64,000 nt of DNA, from the NCBI RefSeq assembly GCF_004801255.1, contig NZ_CP036295.1, forward strand, positions 743,001-807,000, given 5' to 3'. A program made the position numbers and the translations under genes. Shown one piece after another: positions 1-7,651 of the stretch. The notes under the pieces were generated by a model, which saw only the letters and a list, made by a program, of their open reading frames with translations, searched no databases and was not told the DNA's origin. Position 1 is the stretch's first letter. Every line of letters starts with the position of its first letter. The DNA is from Desulfovibrio desulfuricans. GTDB taxonomy: Bacteria > Desulfobacterota > Desulfovibrionia > Desulfovibrionales > Desulfovibrionaceae.

Positions 1-629
1 GTTCGCGTTCGCAGGTTGTTACCGGCAACGCCACCCGCGTGGCCTGCGAAATGCTTATTGAAGGCATGCGCAAGCCCAGCGGCGGCTTCTTTACCTATGA
101 CGAAATGAAGGCCGAGGGACGCCCCGTCCACTACGACGGCAAGTGGTCCGCTCCGGCCAAGGACTGCGACCTCAAGGGCCAGGGCGAACCCTTTGCCTGC
201 TACATGTACGGCCTGTTCCTGGCCGAAGTGGCTGTGGAAGTGGCCACCGGCAAAACCACGGTTGAAAAGCTCGTGTGCGTGGCCGACATCGGCACGCTGT
301 GCAACAAGCTTGTGGTCGACGGCCAGATCTACGGCGGCTTGGCGCAGGGCGTGGGCCTTGCCCTGACCGAAGACTACGAAGACCTCAAAAAGCACAGCAC
401 CCTTGCTGGCGCGGGCGTGCCCACCATCAAGATGATTCCTGACGACATGGAAATCGTCTATGTGCAGACCCCCCGCAAAGCCGGTCCCTTCGGCGCGTCC
501 GGCGTGGGCGAAATGCCCCTCTCCGCGCCGCATCCGGCCATCATCAACGCCATCTACAACGCCTGCGGCGCGCGCGTGCGTCATCTGCCCGCGCGTCCCG
601 AAAAGGTGTTGGCGGCCATGCCCAAGTAG
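1..629 (+). CDS. mop: Molybdenum aldehyde oxidoreductase, C-terminal part (5' end outside window)
   Basis: This is the last 208 residues of a xanthine-oxidase-family aldehyde oxidoreductase, which oxidises aldehydes to carboxylic acids at a molybdopterin cytosine dinucleotide centre. The reading frame is open from base 3, so the gene starts upstream of the window. The family's active-site motif GVGE is present; its Glu codon is at 510-512 and is followed by exactly 38 residues. As I recall, the D. gigas enzyme has its catalytic Glu869 in a 907-residue chain, the same distance from the end. The N-terminal [2Fe-2S] domains cannot be seen. A hairpin region of about 250 bases separates it from the accessory genes downstream on the same strand. 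Substrate range cannot be inferred from this fragment. Confidence 0.9.
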   Translation, partial: SRSQVVTGNATRVACEMLIEGMRKPSGGFFTYDEMKAEGRPVHYDGKWSAPAKDCDLKGQGEPFACYMYGLFLAEVAVEVATGKTTVEKLVCVADIGTLCNKLVVDGQIYGGLAQGVGLALTEDYEDLKKHSTLAGAGVPTIKMIPDDMEIVYVQTPRKAGPFGASGVGEMPLSAPHPAIINAIYNACGARVRHLPARPEKVLAAMPK

Positions 630-660
630 GGTAGGGTTTAGCTAACCTTCTGGAGAAGCA

Positions 661-694
661 GGGGAGATTCCTTTTGCAAAAAAGGTTTCTCCCC
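661..694. terminator. Long hairpin after the aldehyde oxidoreductase gene
   Basis: GGGGAGA pairs with TCTCCCC, then a 2x2 T-T internal loop, then CCTTTT pairs with AAAAGG around a GCAA loop. It starts 31 bases after the stop codon. There is no clear T-run, so it may be an mRNA-stabilising or processing hairpin rather than an intrinsic terminator. A hairpin of the same design lies at 22278-22309. Confidence 0.5.
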
Positions 695-719
695 TGAATC
701 CCAGCCCCAGGTTCATCTG

Positions 720-728
720 TTATCCACA
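720..728 (+). promoter_or_regulatory. Single consensus DnaA-box sequence
   Basis: TTATCCACA matches the DnaA-box consensus exactly. It stands alone between the two hairpins of this intergenic region, with no second box or AT-rich unwinding region nearby, so an origin is not supported. It could be chance or a DnaA-dependent regulatory site. Confidence 0.25.
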
Positions 729-772
729 CCGCGCGTCAGGTCGGTTGGGCCGTACGGCGCGCAATGTTTGCG

Positions 773-806
773 GCGGGGCTTTCAGGGGGTTCTCTGAAAG
801 CCCCGC
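773..806. terminator. Perfect 13-bp stem hairpin upstream of the Fe-S oxidoreductase gene
   Basis: GCGGGGCTTTCAG pairs perfectly with CTGAAAGCCCCGC around an 8-base loop. It ends 76 bases before the proposed start of the next gene. No T-run follows. With the hairpin at 661-694 it probably sets relative expression of the abundant oxidoreductase and its accessory genes. Confidence 0.45.
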
Positions 807-882
807 TCAGCATTGGAGCAGCGGTTCGCGCCGACATGCCCTTTGCCAATCATACCCGTACCAAGCCAGCGAGAACGCCGCC

Positions 883-3465
883 ATGATGGATCAACAACGT
901 CTGCACGAAATAGAGTCGCACTGCACGCAGGAGAGCCCGCCACGCTGCCGGGTGGCCTGCCCCTTTGGTCTGGATGTGCGCGCCTTTATGGCCCGTCTGG
1001 CCGAGGGCAAACCGGGCGAGGCCCGCAAGGTGCTTGAGCGGCATCTGCCCCTGCCCGGCATTTTGGCCAGTATTTGCGACCACCCCTGCGAAAATGCCTG
1101 CCTGCGGCAGGATCTGGGTGGCAGCGTGGCCATGCACGGGCTTGAGCTGTCGTGCATGCTGGCCGTGGGCGCGCAAGGCCGTCCGCTGCCCCTGCCGCCC
1201 AAAAAATACCGCATGGCGATCATGGGCGCCGGTTTTGCCGGTCTGGTGGCCGCCTGGGATCTGTCGCGCAAGGCCTACCCTGTCACGGTTTTTCACACAG
1301 GTACTGCGGCGGAGTTTTTGCTGGCCCGCTATCCGGCGCTGGCCCGAGGTCCTGCGTCGGGCATAAGCAAGGATTTTGCGGCAGAGGACATGGAGCTGCT
1401 TGCCCGGCAAAAGGTCAGCTTTGTGCAGACGACGCTGGACGCTGCCTTGCTGGAAAAGCTGGCGGCGGAATACGACGCCGTGCTGGTGGATGCCGACGCC
1501 GTGCAGAAGGCTGCGAGCGGGCTTGTTCCTGAAGAATCGCAGGTTGATGCCGAAACCCTGCTCTGGCGCGACAATATCTGTTGCGCGGGTTGGCCCAGCA
1601 GCACGCCCACCGGGCATGCTTTTGCCTCGCCATCGCGGCAGGGCGGGCAGGGGCGGCACGCCGCCCAGACCATGGAGCGCGTGACCAGCGGCGTATCGCT
1701 GACGGCGGCGCGCGAAAAATCGCAGGGATCGCTGCACACCGATGTAACTGGTATAGCGCCCGTGCCGAGGATAGAACCGGCCCTGCGGACGGGCGACAGC
1801 CTGGCAGAACCGCTGTTTTCAGAGCAGGAATCAGTGCAGGAGGCGGAGCGCTGCCTGCAGTGCCAGTGCATGATCTGCGTGCGCGAATGCGTGTTTTTGC
1901 AAAAGTTCAAGGGCTACCCGCGCCTGTACGCCCGGCAGGTCAACAACAACGCCTCCATCGTCAAGGGCCTGCATACGGCCAACGCCATCATCAACGGCTG
2001 CGCCCTGTGCGGCCAGTGCGAAGAACTGTGCCCGGAGAATTTTTCCATGGCCGAGCTGTGCCTCTCCGCGCGGGAGGACATGGTCGAACGCGGCTTTATG
2101 CCGCCCACGGCGCACGAATTTGCCCTTGAAGACATGGAGAGCGCCTCCGGGCCGGAATGCGCGCTTACGCTGCCGGCCGTACCCCCAGCCGCTGCCGGAG
2201 CCCAAGGCAACGCCCCGGCTCAAAGTACGGACAGCCAGTGGCTGTTTTTCCCCGGCTGCCAGCTGGCCGCGTCGCGGGTGGAGCAGACCGCCGCGTTGTA
2301 CGATCTGCTGCGCCGTCGTTTGGGGCCTGAGGCCGGGGCGGGCGCTGGGGCCGGCGTTGGCATCATGCTTTCCTGTTGCGGCATCCCCGCCCGCTGGGCA
2401 GGCAGAACAGCCCTGTTCAACGAGCACACGGCAAAATTGCGGCAGGCCTGGCAAGACATGGGCAAGCCGCGCATCATGGCGGCCTGCTCGTCGTGCCTTG
2501 CCGCCCTGCGCGAAGGCCTGCCGGAAGCGCAGTGCGTCTCCGTGTGGGAGGTGCTGGACGGTCTGTCTTTCAATTGGCCCGACAGCCAGTCCCGCCATCT
2601 GCCTTCATCCAGGGACAATGCCCCGGCTGGACCGCTGCCCCAGGTTTTTTCGGTGCAGGACCCCTGCACGGCTAGGCACGACAAGGCCTGGCTGGCCGCT
2701 GTGCGCAGCCTGGCTGGCAAATGCGGGGTTACGGTTGAGGAGCCGCGCCTCAGCGGCGCATCAACCGCCTGTTGCGGCTACGGCGGCCTTGTATGGTGCG
2801 CCCAGCCGCAAACCGCCAGGGCCATGAGCGACAACAGGGCCGCGCAGCTTGAGCACCCCGGCCTGGCCTCGTGCATCATGTGCCGCGACCGTCTGGCTGC
2901 CAGCGGCAAGGAATGCTGGCATCTGCTCGACCTGCTGTTCCCGGCGGCGGAGGTCGCGTCCGGCCTTGCCCCTGGCCCCGGCCTGTCGGCCCGCCGCGCC
3001 AACAGGGCAGCGCTGCGCAGCAGGCTGCTTGAAACATACGGCCCCAATGCCGGGCTGCCTGCCGCGTCTGTTGCCGCGCCTGTTGCCGCGCCCGTGCACG
3101 CGGGCAAGGGGCTTGCGCTGGTAGCGCCGGAGGCCTTGGCGCGGCTTGAGGAGCGGCACATCCTGCTGTCTGACGTGGAAGGGGCCGTTGTGGGGGCCGA
3201 AGCCAGCGGTCACTGGTTTGAAAATTTGGAGAACGGTCATCGCCTTGGCTCGTGGCGGCCCAGAAAGGTGACCTTTTGGGTGGAGTACGAAAAACAGGGC
3301 CAGGGTTTTGTGCTGCATGATGCGTGGTGCCACCGCATGGTGGTTCCGGGGTCTGGCGGTCAGGAAGCGGCGGACGTCATCAGCAGCCACCAGTGCTGCA
3401 CCGACGGGCAGCGCGCGGCGCACGAGACCGGGCAACCTGGCTCGCAGGGAGGTGAGCGGTCATGA
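883..3465 (+). CDS. Pyridine nucleotide-disulfide oxidoreductase / dicluster Fe-S protein (DVU_1558-like)
   Basis: This 860-residue multidomain redox protein is probably cytoplasmic. Residues 14-73 carry the cysteine pattern of the Fe-S domain of glutamate synthase small subunits (C14, C22, C26, C65, C69, C73). A dinucleotide-binding GAGFAG follows at 115-120, but the flavoprotein domain looks shortened. Around 323-384 lie two ferredoxin-like Cys clusters (CLQCQCMIC and CALCGQC). Two HdrB-type CCG domains follow, with CCG near 497 and 629, and then a C-terminal domain I do not recognise. I chose the tandem ATG at 883, where family similarity begins; the frame is open further upstream but poorly family-like. 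The next gene overlaps by four bases. By analogy with HdrB it should pass electrons between NAD(P)H and a thiol or cofactor; the partner is unknown. Confidence 0.75.
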   Translation: MMDQQRLHEIESHCTQESPPRCRVACPFGLDVRAFMARLAEGKPGEARKVLERHLPLPGILASICDHPCENACLRQDLGGSVAMHGLELSCMLAVGAQGRPLPLPPKKYRMAIMGAGFAGLVAAWDLSRKAYPVTVFHTGTAAEFLLARYPALARGPASGISKDFAAEDMELLARQKVSFVQTTLDAALLEKLAAEYDAVLVDADAVQKAASGLVPEESQVDAETLLWRDNICCAGWPSSTPTGHAFASPSRQGGQGRHAAQTMERVTSGVSLTAAREKSQGSLHTDVTGIAPVPRIEPALRTGDSLAEPLFSEQESVQEAERCLQCQCMICVRECVFLQKFKGYPRLYARQVNNNASIVKGLHTANAIINGCALCGQCEELCPENFSMAELCLSAREDMVERGFMPPTAHEFALEDMESASGPECALTLPAVPPAAAGAQGNAPAQSTDSQWLFFPGCQLAASRVEQTAALYDLLRRRLGPEAGAGAGAGVGIMLSCCGIPARWAGRTALFNEHTAKLRQAWQDMGKPRIMAACSSCLAALREGLPEAQCVSVWEVLDGLSFNWPDSQSRHLPSSRDNAPAGPLPQVFSVQDPCTARHDKAWLAAVRSLAGKCGVTVEEPRLSGASTACCGYGGLVWCAQPQTARAMSDNRAAQLEHPGLASCIMCRDRLAASGKECWHLLDLLFPAAEVASGLAPGPGLSARRANRAALRSRLLETYGPNAGLPAASVAAPVAAPVHAGKGLALVAPEALARLEERHILLSDVEGAVVGAEASGHWFENLENGHRLGSWRPRKVTFWVEYEKQGQGFVLHDAWCHRMVVPGSGGQEAADVISSHQCCTDGQRAAHETGQPGSQGGERS

Positions 3466-3677
3466 GTATGGGGCCAAACTACGGGCCTGACAGCGGCAAG
3501 TGGGTATGCGGTCGTTGTCATGTCGCCCTTGAGCAGGTGAAAGTTCCGGTTTTTTACCTCAACAGCGCCTTTGACGTGTTTTTACCGCGCTGCCCGCAGT
3601 GCGGGCTGACGCAGGTGCCCAAATCACTGGCCGAAGGCAAGATGCTTGAGGTGGAAGCTCTGCTGGAAGACAAGTGA
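3462..3677 (+). CDS. Small two-CxxC redox/zinc-ribbon protein (DVU_1557-like)
   Basis: This 71-residue protein has two CxxC motifs, CGRC near residue 16 and CPQC near residue 44, the arrangement of a zinc ribbon or small rubredoxin-like knuckle. It starts at an ATG overlapping the previous stop codon (ATGA), with GGGAGGTGA as ribosome binding site. It is sandwiched between the Fe-S oxidoreductase and the methyltransferase with overlaps on both sides, so stoichiometric co-translation is likely. I recall a small redox family named after D. vulgaris DVU_1557 with this context. A structural zinc role or an electron-transfer role are both possible. Confidence 0.7.
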   Translation: MSMGPNYGPDSGKWVCGRCHVALEQVKVPVFYLNSAFDVFLPRCPQCGLTQVPKSLAEGKMLEVEALLEDK

Positions 3678-4489
3678 ACGCTCTTTGGGAACGGCCCGAT
3701 TTCCGCCGTGCGGCGGGCGACGCCTGGCGGCCCGGCGGCGTGGAGCTGACAGGGCGGGCGCTTGATGCGTGCGCGTCTCTGGGCCTGCTGGCTCCAGGGG
3801 GCACGGTGCTTGATCTGGGCAGCGGGGCGGGGGCCACGTTGCGCCTGCTGGCTCAGCGGGGCTACCGGGCCGTGGGGCTGGACAAGCATGCGGAATGCGC
3901 ATCGCCTGCAGGCGTTCCGCTGCCCTGTGACGCTTGCAGCCTTGTGCGGGCCGACCTTGCCCGCCCGCCGCTGGCTGCCGGTTGTTGCGACGGGGTACTG
4001 TGCGAATGCGTGCTCTCGCTGCTGGACAACCCCCAGGCGGTCCTAGGCGCGGTCTTTCGCGCTTTGCGCCCCGGCGGGGCGCTGGTGGTCAGCGACCTCA
4101 TGCTGCGCCCCGGCCATGACCTTGCGTCAGCAGCCTGCAGCTATGGCCCAGACGGGGCGGAAGCCGTATGCGGCTCAGCACCCGCAGGTGCGCAAAGCAG
4201 GGTTGCAGTCGGGTCTGATGGCAGCGTTGAGGATGCTCTTAAAAATTCGTGTTTTGCTGGCGCTCGGCCAGAATCCGCATGGCGGGGGCTGATTACGTCG
4301 GCGGGGTTTGCGTTGCAGCGCTACGAGGACAACAGCCGGGCGCTGGTGGAGCTGGCGGCGCGTATGGTCTGGTATGGCGACGGCGATTCGCGGCCCTCTG
4401 GCTCCTGCGCCTGTCGCGGCGCGGGCGCGGGCCGCCCCTGGCGGGCTTATGGATACGGCCTGTGGATTGCCCGTAAGGAGGCTTTATGA
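3674..4489 (+). CDS. Class I SAM-dependent methyltransferase (DVU_1556-like)
   Basis: This 271-residue protein has a Rossmann methyltransferase core. LDLGSGAGATLRLL is motif I (SAM binding, around residue 40), followed by an acidic motif II region, and LRPGGALVVSDL is the family's post-motif segment. The start is a GTG overlapping the previous stop as GTGA. The stretch after about residue 150 is Ala/Gly/Ser-rich and poorly conserved in look. The methyl acceptor is unknown. Its fixed position next to a radical SAM enzyme and a nucleotidyltransferase suggests a small-molecule or cofactor acceptor rather than RNA. Confidence 0.75.
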   Translation: MNALWERPDFRRAAGDAWRPGGVELTGRALDACASLGLLAPGGTVLDLGSGAGATLRLLAQRGYRAVGLDKHAECASPAGVPLPCDACSLVRADLARPPLAAGCCDGVLCECVLSLLDNPQAVLGAVFRALRPGGALVVSDLMLRPGHDLASAACSYGPDGAEAVCGSAPAGAQSRVAVGSDGSVEDALKNSCFAGARPESAWRGLITSAGFALQRYEDNSRALVELAARMVWYGDGDSRPSGSCACRGAGAGRPWRAYGYGLWIARKEAL

Positions 4490-4950
4490 ATCCCATGATG
4501 ATGGAATTGCTGCCCCTGGTGCATCAGGGCTACTGCTGCAGCCAGCTGCTGCTTTTGTTGATGCTGCAGGCCCAGGACAGGCAGAACCCCGGTGTGGTGC
4601 GGGCGGCGCAGGGGCTGTGCCACGGCATAGGGCAGTCTGACGGCCCGTGCGGCCTTTTGACCGGCGGGGCGTGCGCGCTGGCGCTGGTTGCTGGCAAGGG
4701 GGCGGATGACGAAACCGCCCACCATCTGCTGACGCCCTTGCTCAACGATTACGCCACATGGTTTTACGACCGCACCGCCGCTTACGGCGGGCAGCGCTGC
4801 GGGCAGATCGCGGCGGGGCTTGGCGCTGCTTCGGGGGTTGCGGGCGAGCAGCCCAACCCTGTGGCCTGCGGCGATCTGCTGGCCGAATGCTGGGGAAAAA
4901 TTATGGAACTGGTTCAGAGCTACGAGCTGGATCTTACGGAAAAAGCATGA
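4486..4950 (+). CDS. C-GCAxxG-C-C family protein (DVU_1555-like)
   Basis: This 154-residue protein has the spaced cysteine pattern of the C_GCAxxG_C_C probable redox family: GYCCSQ near residue 17, a GPCGLLTGGACALA segment in the middle, and further Cys residues near the C-terminus (QRCG, VACGDLLAECW). Family members are thought to bind metal or an Fe-S cluster, or to cycle thiols. The ATG overlaps the previous stop by four bases, and the next gene overlaps its own stop in the same way. A partner role with the adjacent radical SAM enzyme is an inference from the tight coupling. Confidence 0.75.
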   Translation: MNPMMMELLPLVHQGYCCSQLLLLLMLQAQDRQNPGVVRAAQGLCHGIGQSDGPCGLLTGGACALALVAGKGADDETAHHLLTPLLNDYATWFYDRTAAYGGQRCGQIAAGLGAASGVAGEQPNPVACGDLLAECWGKIMELVQSYELDLTEKA

Positions 4951-6398
4951 CCCTGCGCCGTACCCAGAGTCTGTGCCCCGTATGCCTGCGGCGGATCGAG
5001 GCCACGTACGAGCAGTCGGGCACTGACCCACGGGCCGTGGTGCTGCGCAAAACCTGCCCCGATCACGGCACGTTCAGCGTGCCGGTATGGCGACAGTCCG
5101 ATGCTGGCGCACTGGCCGCGCCGTCCTTTACCGCATGGTCGCGTCCCAAAAGTCCCTCCTATCCGGCCAACCCGCACACGCCTATCAGCGACGGCTGCCC
5201 CTTTGACTGCGGCCTGTGCCCGGCCCACGCCCAGCATACCTGTACGGGCCTGTTTGAAGTCACCAAACGCTGCGACATGGCTTGTCCCGTATGTTATGCG
5301 CAGGCTGGTTCGTCATCGAACCCTCGCGGTGAGGCCGACGACCTGCCGCTGAGCGTTGTGACCATGCAGATGGACACCCTCAAGGAGGCATCCGGCCCTT
5401 GCAACGTGCAGATATCGGGCGGCGAACCCACCGTGCGCGACGACTTGCCGCAAATTATCGGCATGGCCCGGCAGCGCGGGTTTGGCTTGGTGCAGATCAA
5501 CACAAACGGACTCAGGCTGTCGCGTCAGCAGGGCTATGCCCGCATGTTGCGCGCTGCCGGGCTTGATTCCGTCTACCTGCAGTGGGACGGCGTGCGCGAA
5601 AGCACGTTTACCGTTCTGCGTGGTCGGCATTGTCTTGATTTCAAGCGCGCGGCGGTGCGCAACTGCGCCGACGCCGGGCTTGGGGTGGTGCTGGTGGCCA
5701 CGGTTGTGCGCGGCGTCAACGACGGCGAGCTGGGCGACCTTTTGCGGCTGGCGCTGGAAATGGGCCCCGCGGTGCGCGGGCTGCACATCCAGCCAGCGGC
5801 GTTTTTTGGCCGTTACCCCTGGCGGCTCGAGGATGCCCCGCGCCTTACCCTGCCCGAGGTCATGACCGAGCTGTCCCGGCAGGCTCCGGAAATGGTCAGC
5901 CCGAGCCAGCTGCACCCGCCCGGCTGCGAAAACGAACTGTGCTCGTTCAGCGCAGTTTATCGCCGGGTGCAAAAAAACGGTCAGCCGGGGCTTGAGTGGT
6001 TGCCCGATGCCGGGCAGTCGTGCTGTTCGCCCACGCCGCAGCCCGGCGTTGCGGCTGCGCCGCCATCCGCCGGGGAGGGGGCGCGCAAGGCCAAGCAGTT
6101 TGTGGCTCTGCACTGGAAGCGCGACAGCGCGGCGGTGGGCGGCGATCATGTTGCAGACAGCTCTGGCGGCGGGCCTGACCATAATGTCGCTGCAGACGGC
6201 TTCAGCCGCTTTTTGGCGCAGGCCGGGGCGGAGCAGCGGTTTACCCTGTCGTCCATGGCGTTTCAGGATGCCCTGAGCCTGGACCTTGACCGTGTGCGCG
6301 GCTGCTGCATCCACGTGGTGCGGCCCGACGGGCGCATGATTCCGTTTTGCCTGCACAATCTGACCGCCAGTAACGGCGCGCGCCTGTATGGTGAATGA
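4947..6398 (+). CDS. Radical SAM enzyme (DVU_1554/TrsS-like)
   Basis: This 483-residue radical SAM protein has the [4Fe-4S]/SAM motif CDMACPVC with cysteines at 109, 113 and 116. Before it are an N-terminal CPVC (10-13) and a second Cys-rich stretch (CPFDCGLCPAHAQHTC, about 85-100), so one or two auxiliary clusters are likely. The C-terminus carries a GCCIHV and IPFC motif. I chose ATG at 4947 because it gives ATGA overlap with the previous gene. Homologues that I recall as TrsS are sometimes selenoproteins; here all positions are ordinary codons and there is no in-frame TGA. The substrate is unknown. A role in making or installing a cofactor with the neighbouring methyltransferase is inferred. 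Confidence 0.8.
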   Translation: MTLRRTQSLCPVCLRRIEATYEQSGTDPRAVVLRKTCPDHGTFSVPVWRQSDAGALAAPSFTAWSRPKSPSYPANPHTPISDGCPFDCGLCPAHAQHTCTGLFEVTKRCDMACPVCYAQAGSSSNPRGEADDLPLSVVTMQMDTLKEASGPCNVQISGGEPTVRDDLPQIIGMARQRGFGLVQINTNGLRLSRQQGYARMLRAAGLDSVYLQWDGVRESTFTVLRGRHCLDFKRAAVRNCADAGLGVVLVATVVRGVNDGELGDLLRLALEMGPAVRGLHIQPAAFFGRYPWRLEDAPRLTLPEVMTELSRQAPEMVSPSQLHPPGCENELCSFSAVYRRVQKNGQPGLEWLPDAGQSCCSPTPQPGVAAAPPSAGEGARKAKQFVALHWKRDSAAVGGDHVADSSGGGPDHNVAADGFSRFLAQAGAEQRFTLSSMAFQDALSLDLDRVRGCCIHVVRPDGRMIPFCLHNLTASNGARLYGE

Positions 6399-7579
6399 GC
6401 ATGGATGCCGCCCAATCCGTCGGCCTTGCCCCTTGCCCGCTTGACGGCTGGCTTGCCGCGCAGTGCGGCGCAACCGGCAGTCACGACCTTCCCGGCTGTC
6501 TGGCGCAGGCCCGGCTTGCCCGTTTGCGCGAGACCTTGCAGCATGCAGCGCGCGGTTTTTTTTACGCCACGCGTTTGCAGTGCTGCAATCTTGACCTTGC
6601 GCGGGTGGAAGACCTGGAGAGCCTGCCCTTTACCACCGCTGAGGATCTGAGCAACTGGGGCGATTTTTTGTGCGTCTCGCAGGGGGATGTACAGCGCATG
6701 GTCACGTTGCACACGTCGGGAACCACAGGCCAGCCCAAGCGTCTTGCTTTTACGGATGCCGACCTTGCCCGTACGCGAGATTTTTTTGCCGTGGGCATGA
6801 GCCAGCTGGTGCGGGCCGGGCAGCGTCTGGCCGTGCTGCTGCCGGGCGCGGAGCGCCCGGACGGCGTGGCCGATCTGTTGCGTCAGGCTCTGGGGGGCGT
6901 CGGGGTGGATGTTGTGGCCCCGCCGTCAGACATACATAAGGCCAGTGAGGCAGGCAGCGCGGCAAACAGTCAGGTTGCCGGGCAAGCGCGCGGGCCGGAA
7001 GTTTTTTGCCAGAGCGGCGGGCAGCCGGGCGCGGCGCTGGCCTGCTGGCTCAGCGAGGTCGCGCCACATTGCCTTGTGGTGGCCCCGGCGCAGCTGGCCA
7101 TGCTGCTGGCGCATTTTCCCCGTTGCGCGCCGCGGAACCTGGCGGGGGTGCTCTCCAGCGCCGAGCCGCTGGACGCGGAGCTTGGGCAAAACCTGAGGCG
7201 CGTGTGGCAGTGCGAGGTGCTGGATCACTACGGGCTTACAGAAACAGCCTACGGTTGCGCTGTTGAATGCCCGCGCCACGACGGTTTTCATATCCGTGAG
7301 CTGGACGTCCTTATAGAAATAGTAGATATTTCGGGGAGTAAAGTTTTGCCCGTCGGCCAGGCGGGCGAGGTTGTCATTACCACCCTGCAGCGCGAGGCCA
7401 TGCCGCTGGTACGGTACCGCACCGGCGATGTCGCCCGTCTGCTGCCCGGCCCGTGCGCCTGCGGCAGCCCGTTGCGCAGGCTTGGCCCGGTACTTGGACG
7501 CATAGAGCGCCGGGCCGGATGCTGCCCCCGCATTGTCTGCCCTCCCAAGGGGGGAGGCAGGCAGGCTCCCTGCCTGTAA
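6395..7579 (+). CDS. AMP-dependent CoA ligase-like protein, shortened C-terminus (DVU_1553-like)
   Basis: This 394-residue member of the phenylacetate-CoA ligase/adenylate-forming superfamily has the P-loop-like HTSGTTGQPK near residue 107. The adenylation motif HYGLTETAYG follows near 280 and RYRTGDVARL near 335. The ATG overlaps the preceding stop by four bases. The usual C-terminal lid domain is missing: after LGPVLGRIERR only about 25 Cys/Pro/Gly-rich residues remain before the stop. Two short inverted repeats lie in this DNA (around 7541-7577). It could be a genuine short family form or a truncation. It probably activates a carboxylate as an acyl-AMP; the substrate is unknown. Confidence 0.75.
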   Translation: MSMDAAQSVGLAPCPLDGWLAAQCGATGSHDLPGCLAQARLARLRETLQHAARGFFYATRLQCCNLDLARVEDLESLPFTTAEDLSNWGDFLCVSQGDVQRMVTLHTSGTTGQPKRLAFTDADLARTRDFFAVGMSQLVRAGQRLAVLLPGAERPDGVADLLRQALGGVGVDVVAPPSDIHKASEAGSAANSQVAGQARGPEVFCQSGGQPGAALACWLSEVAPHCLVVAPAQLAMLLAHFPRCAPRNLAGVLSSAEPLDAELGQNLRRVWQCEVLDHYGLTETAYGCAVECPRHDGFHIRELDVLIEIVDISGSKVLPVGQAGEVVITTLQREAMPLVRYRTGDVARLLPGPCACGSPLRRLGPVLGRIERRAGCCPRIVCPPKGGGRQAPCL

Positions 7580-7651
7580 CGGGCCGCAAAATTGCCATCC
7601 TGCATCTGCCGCAAATGTGGTGTCCGTATCGCGACGAAGGAAAGGAAGCTC

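Noticed and set aside
720..728. Replication origin at the DnaA-box match
   Set aside because: There is only one box, with no AT-rich unwinding element and no origin-linked genes.
4947..6398. Selenocysteine in the radical SAM enzyme
   Set aside because: Homologues may be selenoproteins, but this reading frame has no in-frame TGA and all motif positions are ordinary Cys codons.
7453..7651. Frameshifted continuation of the ligase in another frame
   Set aside because: None of the other two frames gives a sequence like the missing C-terminal domain, so a simple frameshift is not supported.
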